A stretch of DNA of 64,000 nt from Atopsyche davidsoni (taxonomy: Eukaryota > Arthropoda > Insecta > Trichoptera > Hydrobiosidae). A program made the translations under genes and the position numbers. Each line of letters opens with the position of its first letter. Position 1 is the first letter of the stretch. Below are positions 57,060 through 64,000 of this stretch, piece by piece. A model generated the notes under the pieces. It saw only the letters and a program-made list of their open reading frames with translations, was not told the DNA's origin and did no database searches. Location: the NCBI GenBank assembly GCA_022113835.1, contig JAILWY010000020.1, positions 4,464,001-4,528,000 of the forward strand, written 5' to 3'.

Positions 57060-57485
57060 TTGGGACTCCTCAGCCACGCCTCATCGTTCCCAGACACTCG
57101 GACTATTGCTTTTGCCAGGTTACAACTGGGGAACTCCGAGTCACGTATCATCGCTCATGGAGACTATGCTCATGGATCGCTGCGGGGTTCCAACCGGGGA
57201 CCCCTTAGTTACGCCTCATCGTTCCTAGACACTCGGACCACTTCAGGTGTACTGCTTTTGACAGGTTTGACCTCCGAGTCACGTCTCATGGCACCTGGAG
57301 ACTAGAACTACGCTTAAGGCAGATCCAGGGTTCCAACGCCTCGTCGTTCCTAGACACTCGGACCACTTCAGGTGTACTGCTTTTGACAAATTTGACCTCC
57401 GAGTCACGTCTCATGGCACCTGGAGACTAGAACTACGCTTAAGGCAGATCCAGGGTTCCAACGCCTCGTCGTTCCTAGACACTGC
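57060..57485. repeat. 125-bp tandem repeats
   Basis: TCRTCGTTCCTAGACACTCG starts at 57,216 and 57,341, and the third unit, starting at 57,466, diverges after GACAC. A more degraded upstream unit begins near 57,080. Units contain ACTTCAGGTGTACTGCTTTT and CCTCCGAGTCACGTCTCATG. Confidence 0.85.
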
Positions 57486-57529
57486 TACACTTCAAGCTAG
57501 TCTTACGCTCCCGGAGACTCGGACGCATT

Positions 57530-57780
57530 GCCCGCTACATATCGGGTTCCAACCGGGGACTCTTCAGTCCCGTCCCGGGTTCCAGCGCCGTCCCCCAGAC
57601 CGCGGGGCGCCGGGTTAACAAACTGGCCGGCAAGGCTGGGCGAGTGTTGCCAGGAGTTGCGACACCGCCGACGAGTTTAGAAGCGGAGTTGCCAGCCGCT
57701 CTCCGCGGGGGCGCCGCTCGGCCACGACGCCGCACGCCACTTCCCACCTGTGGACACGTGCAAATGCACGCCACACGCTT
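57530..57780. other. GC-rich island, no gene called
   Basis: Both strands are open and without recognised domains. It borders the retroelement fragment at 57,800. Confidence 0.3.
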
Positions 57781-57799
57781 TCAGCTGGCGAAAATACAC

Positions 57800-57875
57800 A
57801 AAAAAAATCATCGGAAGGAGAAAGATAGCATGGATGCGGAATTTGCGCCAGTCGGAAGTGTCCCAGGATAAATGT
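57800..57875 (+). mobile_element. RTE-like retroelement fragment, RT tail
   Basis: The + strand encodes IGRRKIAWMRNLRQSEV, the same tail as at 45.1 kb with a small deletion. Confidence 0.6.
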
Positions 57876-58792
57876 GCTGCTGATGACTGATGCACGCCCC
57901 TTTTACGCGTGACGTGGAGTAGAGAGATTAAAGGAGGGTTTCAAGAGGTTGTGGAGCTGCAAGATGGCATACTAGACGTACAAAGAATAGGATATTTTTA
58001 TTGCAACAAAAAATACGAATAGCCAAAAGGCTATAATATTACGAAGTTTTATATTTTAAGCTCTTTCGAATGGCGAAATACCTCACAGTTAAAAAACGTA
58101 ATATATATATATATATGTATAAATCTTAAACGCATTGTTAATTGGCTTTAAATGCTTTTAGCAGCTGCTTTCCTTGCGGCCTTCTGCTCTCAAAGAGTAG
58201 ATCGGTCAAACGGATCTTCGTTATATTGTCTCACATTGGATATCTCAAACTATTGTTTTGAAAAAATTGAAAATTGTTGTAAAACTTGTTGCTTCTTCCA
58301 CAACTAAATCAATCGTAAATCTTGTATTCCGTTATAGTATAGCAAGTGTGCTAACCGCTAAACCACTAAAACCATAAAAAAGTGTTTTTAATTTAAATCA
58401 GCACGTCTTAAAAAAAAAATGTCGCATACGATGATTGCGCTTTGAAGCGTGTGTATATAATTTTAGAATAGTTTTCACTTATACCTCTCCAAGCGATACT
58501 TAAATCAATAACAATATGCCACGAGCCTAAACCTAGGCTTAGGCTAAGTCGGTCGTAAGCTTGGAATAAATAAATCTTATACCTTCGGTGCAATCAATCG
58601 GGTTATTTTAATATAAATTCGAGTTCAGTAACAGTTTTATGACTGTCGTAGAAGATCGAGTCAGAAAATTACTAAAATTACCTTTTATTATATATCTTAG
58701 GTAGTATATTTTTAAGGCTTTGTTTAATTTTATGTCTTTTTAACCCTCAAAGGTCTATTTTTATTTTTATTAAATAATTATTTTTCGTTAAG

Positions 58793-59394
58793 AAATGCTG
58801 AAACTCGCTGAAAAGCTCATATTTGTGACTCAATTGAGTTATGTTGTGTTTTTTTTAAGTCATACCTTTGTGGCTTAATTAATCTATACCATTGTCAAGT
58901 CGTCAGATGCTTTCTATATAAGTTTCAATGCTTATATCGATGAATCATAACTGAAAACCCATAATCCACCCTTAAGGCGAAAAGCCTATTGAGTGCGTCA
59001 CAGTTCTTACAGCACTTACTGGATCGTTTTGAAGAGTGAAATAAAGTAATCAAATCAACTCAAAACAACGGCTGCCAAAGCCTACAACCATGATCGCACC
59101 AGAAATGCTGAAAAGCTGATATTTGTGACTCAATTGAGGCATACCTTTGTGACTTAATTAATTTATACCATTGTCAAGGCATTATACGGTTTTTCTTTGA
59201 GTTTCAATGCCAAATCATAACTGAAAACTTGCTGGCACTATGGACGCTTATTTTTCACGAAAACCCACAAACCTTCAAGGCGGAAACCCTATTGACTGCG
59301 CCACAGTTCCATCGCATCCCAACTGGAAATAAAGTAATCAAATCAACTCAAAACAACGGCTGCCAAAGCCTACGACCATGGTCGCACCAGGAAG
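58793..59394. repeat. ~300-bp direct duplication
   Basis: Copies start at 58,793 and 59,103 with AAATGCTGAAA and end with AACGGCTGCCAAAGCCTACR and GTCGCACCAG or ATCGCACCAG. The second copy has a ~30-bp internal difference near 59,225-59,260. Both contain AATAAAGTAATCAAATCAAC. Confidence 0.88.
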
Positions 59395-60000
59395 CCTCGC
59401 TTCGCCGATAGAAAGTGAAATTACATTATGTGATCGCTCTGTGGCAAGCGACAGGGCCGCACTCTCCAACATAAAATTTATTCGCAGGAACAGCAAACGC
59501 GAATAGGAGACTACGAACACTTAAAAAAAAATTCATAAAATTAATTAAAAAAACATAATTTTTTTATCGTGAATATATGCAATGATATGCTTTGATTAAT
59601 TCAATAATTAATAATAATAATTTGGTTATTTGTGGCGCTCGTGCGGCTCTGCAAAGCTTACCCCATTCTTGGCGAGGTCATTGACCCAGTCGGCGACCAA
59701 AAAACGTATACAAACTGAAAACTCCCCTGAAAACCGCCCTCAGGCCTCTTCGAGGACGCACCAGCGGCTCCCAACCTTTTTTGACCCGCCTAAATTATTT
59801 TTTTTTGACACTCGAAACGCGTTTTAATAGAATTTTTTTTTTTTCGTGTACTCTTGTACTCCTCGGCAGAGCAGTGTTGTTGTCGCGTTTCGGTGGATGA
59901 GAGTGACATCTTCAGGCACGGCTGGACGCTGGTGACGTTACAATGCAATATGCATGTGCAGTGTGCATCGCTTCCGCACTTTCACCGCCTCGTAGGACGC
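59395..60000. other. mixed stretch with a hAT-like end motif
   Basis: CAGCGGCTCCCAACCTTTTT at ~59,761 resembles hAT-type terminal repeats, as at 3,298. No partner end is found. No gene is seen. Confidence 0.3.
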
Positions 60001-60042
60001 CACCGCCACCGCCACCGCCACCGCCACCGCCACCGCCACCTG
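60001..60042. repeat. CACCGC microsatellite
   Basis: Seven copies of CACCGC in a row. They give spurious His/Arg- and Pro-rich open frames. Confidence 0.95.
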
Positions 60043-60044
60043 CG

Positions 60045-61420
60045 ACTCCCGTTACTTGCACACGTCCGCGCATACTTCGAAGCACTCTACTACATCAAAT
60101 ATATACATTTATAAACATATTTTTATTTATACGCAAATTTAAATATATACCAATAATATATATTCATTTAAAAATAATAAAACGCCACTATAAAATATAT
60201 AAATATATATTTGATCTAATGCTAAGCTGCTTGATATTTTCGTCGCTATGTCGTTTCAGTACTAATATGTATACGTACTTATAAATATTTATCAGGGGTG
60301 GGAAAATTTTTTAAATTAATTAAAAATAATAATAATAAATAAATAAAAAATAGTTTGTGACCAAAGTTTGTGCACCCCTGTTTATATATATATTTTCCCG
60401 GGCGTTAGTCCGCCCCTGCCCAGCATTGAGGAAGCCGTGGATGCAAGTCGGCTTGATGCGTTTTGCAATGCAGTCAGCAACCGTGGGCATAGATAATTGC
60501 TCAGCGGTTGATCCCTTGCATTATTAAGGGGCAGGTCGACACGAAAAAGTAATTCAAAACAAATAAATTAAAAAAAAAAAAAATTTAAAACCGTTCAATT
60601 AGTGTGTTTATAATGATTTTTGATATGAGAAGTTCCCGGGTGTATTTCCACCCCCCGCTGTACAGACACACGCTCCACGCTCCACGCTCGACCACTTGTT
60701 GAATGGTCAACAAGACGTTTTGAATATTCTCAAAATATTTGTATCACCGGTAGAAATGGCAGATAGGAATTTTCTAATTTGCATACATGTTATTTATGAA
60801 ACTTATGCTGGAAGTGAAAGAGATGCTCGCTCTTCCCTCTCCCTCCCGCCGCCTTCCGCGTATTGTTACAACAACTTATTGAAAGTGAAATTAACAGCGA
60901 AGAAAGGGCGATCTTTGTCTAGAGCCGCTCGCAATTATTGTGGGAATTTTTTTTTTATTTCTCTATCTACGCGGAACAGGTGCTTACTTTTTGCAATTAA
61001 AATAAGCAAATGTTTGCTCAATTGTACATTTTATATTATTGAAACGAAGGAAAAATAGCATTCTGATAGTAAAAGGAAAACATAAAAATTATTTTTGTAC
61101 TGCATAATATATCTTTTTTTATAATGTGTCAGTACTCATGCTGAGCGAGTGTTCATGGTTTTCTATGGGGAAAATAGTTTATTCTACATTTTAATCAAAT
61201 AATTTAAAATGTTTAATTTAATTTTAACAGTGCGTTTGTGATTAGATCCGAAGCGTTCGAGGGTTACGACATTTCATATGGGCGAGTGCGCGCGGGCCGC
61301 TGGGAAAAGCGTCCTGGGCCGTGGCGAATTATAAATATCGGCGTAATTCTGCAAATAAATAGTTAAGTAAATAAATTATAGATAAAATGCAAAAAAAAAT
61401 TTATTAAAATGGCGAAAATA
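60045..61420. other. AT-rich stretch, no gene seen
   Basis: It includes a retroelement-like scrap at 61,150 (GTTCATGGTTTTCTATGGGG) and a 120-codon open frame at 60,696-61,058 without recognised motifs. Confidence 0.35.
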
Positions 61421-61490
61421 AAAAGCATTCGCCGCGGGAGAAAGTCCCGCGGAGCCGGCCTGGCCTAGTTAGCGCGGGGTCGCTGACCGC

Positions 61491-61630
61491 GCTCGGAGCC
61501 GGTCGGAGTCGGTCGGAGCCGGTCGGAGGCGGTCGGAGCCGGTCGGAGACGGTCGGGACTGGTCGGAGCCGGTCGGGAGCGGTCGGGAGCGGTCGGGTCT
61601 GGTCGGGAGCGGTCGGGGACGGTCGGCTCG
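61491..61630. repeat. 10-bp minisatellite, unit GGTCGGAGCC
   Basis: About fourteen units of GGTCGGRRNC occur in a GC-rich island within AT-rich DNA. The third to last bases of the unit vary while GGTCGG is constant. Confidence 0.92.
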
Positions 61631-61679
61631 GCCGGGCCCGCGCGGCGGAATCTGCGCCGACTCGCCGCGGTACTTTTGA

Positions 61680-62765
61680 TTAATTTTTTATATATATAAA
61701 AAAAATATTATATATAAAAAATATTTATACATTAGGTGCGCAGCTAATTTTTTTAAATATTATTTATCAATGGAATATTTTATGAGTAATACAAACAATG
61801 GTTTATTCAAAGTAACGTCATACGCTAGTTGCGCGTTTTTACCATCTCTCTGTATATGTATATAAATATAATAAATTTATACTCACAAACCAAAACCATG
61901 GAAGCATTTTGAAAAACTTAAAAATAAAAATGTATGTATACTAAAAATATATACATATACAATATATAAATTAATGCTTGTATACAAAACCTATGGAAGA
62001 ATTTTGTAAAATCAAAAAATTATATATATATAGAATGTCCCAAAATTAACGCATGTTTTGAATTAAACAGAAAACGCAGTTTTTAGTTTTTTGATTGCTA
62101 TTTTTTAAATTAATGATAAAGTCAATACAATAAGGTTATTTAGGGTTATTCTTGCGTTAATCTGTTAAATGCAGCCATATCATCATAAAAATCATAAAAA
62201 TTGAGACACAGCTGGGCTTCGAGCCCACACCTCTACATATATAAATAATATATATATAATTGCGATATTCCGTGTATATTAAGTATCAAAATACGAAAAG
62301 GTATATAAAGGGTATATTCGATATAAAATCAAAATAAGTATAGATGAGTACTCGTGTATATTATATTCGGTATTACCTGTTATCACGCGTATCGATATTA
62401 TATAAAAATATATCGAGCGACCGATATAACACGTTCAAGGGTGTGTATCTTACATACGATACTACCTGCAATCTCGCGTGGGGTGCAAATGACGCGAGCC
62501 TTTTCCAGGGGTGGGTGAGAAGTAGGCCGCAGCGTATCGATTACTTTGTCGCAGATGTGTTGATAAACAGAGGAAACCCCATGCCGTGATTCGACCCAAC
62601 CCAACCCAACCCAACCCGCGAAAATGACCAACACACGAGTTGAACTTCAAAAACTTCGCTTGAACCCAACAAAGGATATTCAGAGCTCATTGCAACACAA
62701 CCTTAATATACCTGAAAATATATTTTTTTATATTTATATACAAGTTTTATGTAATTTTATGGGTT
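61680..62765. other. AT-rich stretch, no gene seen
   Basis: Four CCCAA repeats occur at 62,594-62,615. At 62,035 GAATGTCCCAAAATTAACGC, followed by sequence to ~62,200, may be a MITE relic, unproven. Confidence 0.35.
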
Positions 62766-62769
62766 ATTA

Positions 62770-62845
62770 CGTGGCGGTGCATCCCCTGCAGGTCAGGGGG
62801 GTTGTCCTTGGGTCCATGGGCGTTCATTCAACCCCTGGCTGAAGC
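62770..62845 (-). repeat. dispersed repeat (GGGTTGAATG family), inverted copy
   Basis: On the minus strand it reads AGGGGTTGAATGAACGCCCA, GGACCCAAGGACAACCC and CTGCAGGGGATGCACCGC, the same order as at 56,205. Confidence 0.55.
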
Positions 62846-62849
62846 CTAT

Positions 62850-63680
62850 TTCCAGCTCACTAACATATTCACAAGGACCTCTTCGTCGCTTCTATAATAA
62901 ATAACAAAATCATCACTTCTTTACATGAAAGGCTTTTATTTTGTAATTAACCCCTTTGCCTTCTATTTGCTACCCCCGTATATGAAACAATTTCTTTTAA
63001 TTAAGACTACTTAAACGTATACTACCCTTCAATTTTAAATAAATATCAATATACTGTACTCTCCACGTATGCTTTCTTAAAACCCATCCCTCTTCTCTAG
63101 GGGGATATAAAATATATTAAAACATACCCTTAATGATATATAACACACCCGCAAGGGTATTTTTCATGGTATGTCTTAATAAAATGAGTAATTTGCGTGA
63201 TTTTTAAGGCTTATTTATATTGAATGCATAAAAATGCTTACGTACGAAGATTTTTAGAAACTGTATCTAATTATTTTTTAGATAAAATATATAAAAAATA
63301 ATATTTTATTATCTGAAAAGGTTGTTTTCATTGTTGCTACTTCTGTATAATTGATTCGGTATATTTATATTAATAATTTTTTTTTTTTTTCAGGTGAGTA
63401 CTTCAGATTCTGCTAATTATTCACTTCCGGTAACAAAATAAATCGGTATGTACGAATATTTTATTTGTTATATAAATGACGGTTTTTATTTATATGACAC
63501 AGTAACATAATTTTGAACACAGTTGAATTTTTTTTTGAGAGAACTGTGGTGGACCTCAATGGGGGTTTCGCTTCAGGGGGTGTCAGGTTCATTTCAAAAT
63601 GAAGCGCAGTTATCAATGATTGATTTTTTGTGCAGTTATCGAATTGTAGCAAATTTTATTAATTATCATTTTGACTTAAC
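62850..63680. other. AT-rich stretch with a possible small terminal exon
   Basis: See the finding at 63,394-63,441. The rest shows no gene. Confidence 0.3.
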
Positions 63681-63684
63681 ATAT

Positions 63685-63685
<1 letters not shown>

Positions 63686-63737
<52 letters not shown>
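63686..63737. repeat. TA microsatellite
   Basis: An uninterrupted TA run of ~52 bp. Confidence 0.95.
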
Positions 63738-63740
<3 letters not shown>

Positions 63741-64000
63741 GGTGTCCCTTATATGACCAAAAAATTTTTTTTTTCAAATTTCGAAATGGGTACCCTCTAC
63801 TTTTTTTAGTAATGCTATAAGAGTCTTAAATATAAAATTTCATCTTTCTAGCATAATTGCAACCAGTGCCGACCGAGCTTCAAAGTTTAGTAAAAAACGT
63901 GTTTTGTCTTGATATTTCGGTCTGGTATAAAATCATTATAAATGCAATAAATTAAGTAAATAATAGTAAAAATTCAATTAGATGAACATTAATCTTTAAT

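Noticed and set aside
58320..58385. Possible tRNA on the minus strand (TTTAGCGGTTAGCA looks like a D-arm/A box)
   Set aside because: No T-arm or acceptor stem can be paired; at most a SINE head.
59943..60284. Pro/His-rich open frames
   Set aside because: Generated by the CACCGC microsatellite.

Overview
The window is eukaryotic nuclear DNA, almost certainly from an insect. One multi-exon gene with GT-AG introns sits in very AT-rich flanks crowded with animal-type transposon debris: a mariner with cecropia/mori-like motifs, Tc1/mariner MITEs, piggyBac-type TTAA elements, and many fragments of one RTE-like non-LTR retroelement. Short interstitial TTAGG runs fit the usual insect telomere motif. 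I cannot place the species; Lepidoptera and Hemiptera are both possible.

Region 1 (1-7.2 kb) is intergenic or upstream intron. It holds a coding-like scrap at the left edge, a four-copy ~209 bp tandem array, a Tc1/mariner relic with intact ends, and retroelement fragments. Region 2 (7,230-16,086, + strand) is the one solid gene. It is a SynGAP/DAB2IP/RASAL2-family Ras GTPase-activating protein, orthologous to Drosophila raskol. Fourteen consecutive exons join in one open frame of 1,709 complete codons plus a stop. They encode the end of the PH region, a C2 domain, a RasGAP domain with its arginine finger, a long Asn-rich disordered segment, and a C-terminal coiled coil. The 5' exons lie upstream and were not found. 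Region 3 (16-28 kb) is AT-rich 3' flank, then retroelement and MITE fragments and a ~1.5 kb fold-back element.

Region 4 (28-64 kb) has no recognisable protein-coding gene. It contains several satellite-like arrays; one, at 31.4-32.3 kb, carries repeated hairpins whose two arms co-vary. It also contains a piggyBac-type element, a dead mariner with intact ends, large perfect palindromes, and hammerhead-like repeats. Several GC-rich islands (27.8, 35.1, 38.3, 43.1, 50.8 and 56.8 kb) could be promoters or 5' untranslated exons of genes lying outside the window; the best exon candidate is 38,256-38,627.

The RasGAP protein would switch off Ras-type GTPases at the membrane, with PH and C2 domains for targeting, the GAP domain for catalysis and the coiled coil for oligomerisation. 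The most unusual non-coding signals are the co-varying hairpin satellite, the fold-back family and the hammerhead-like motif.
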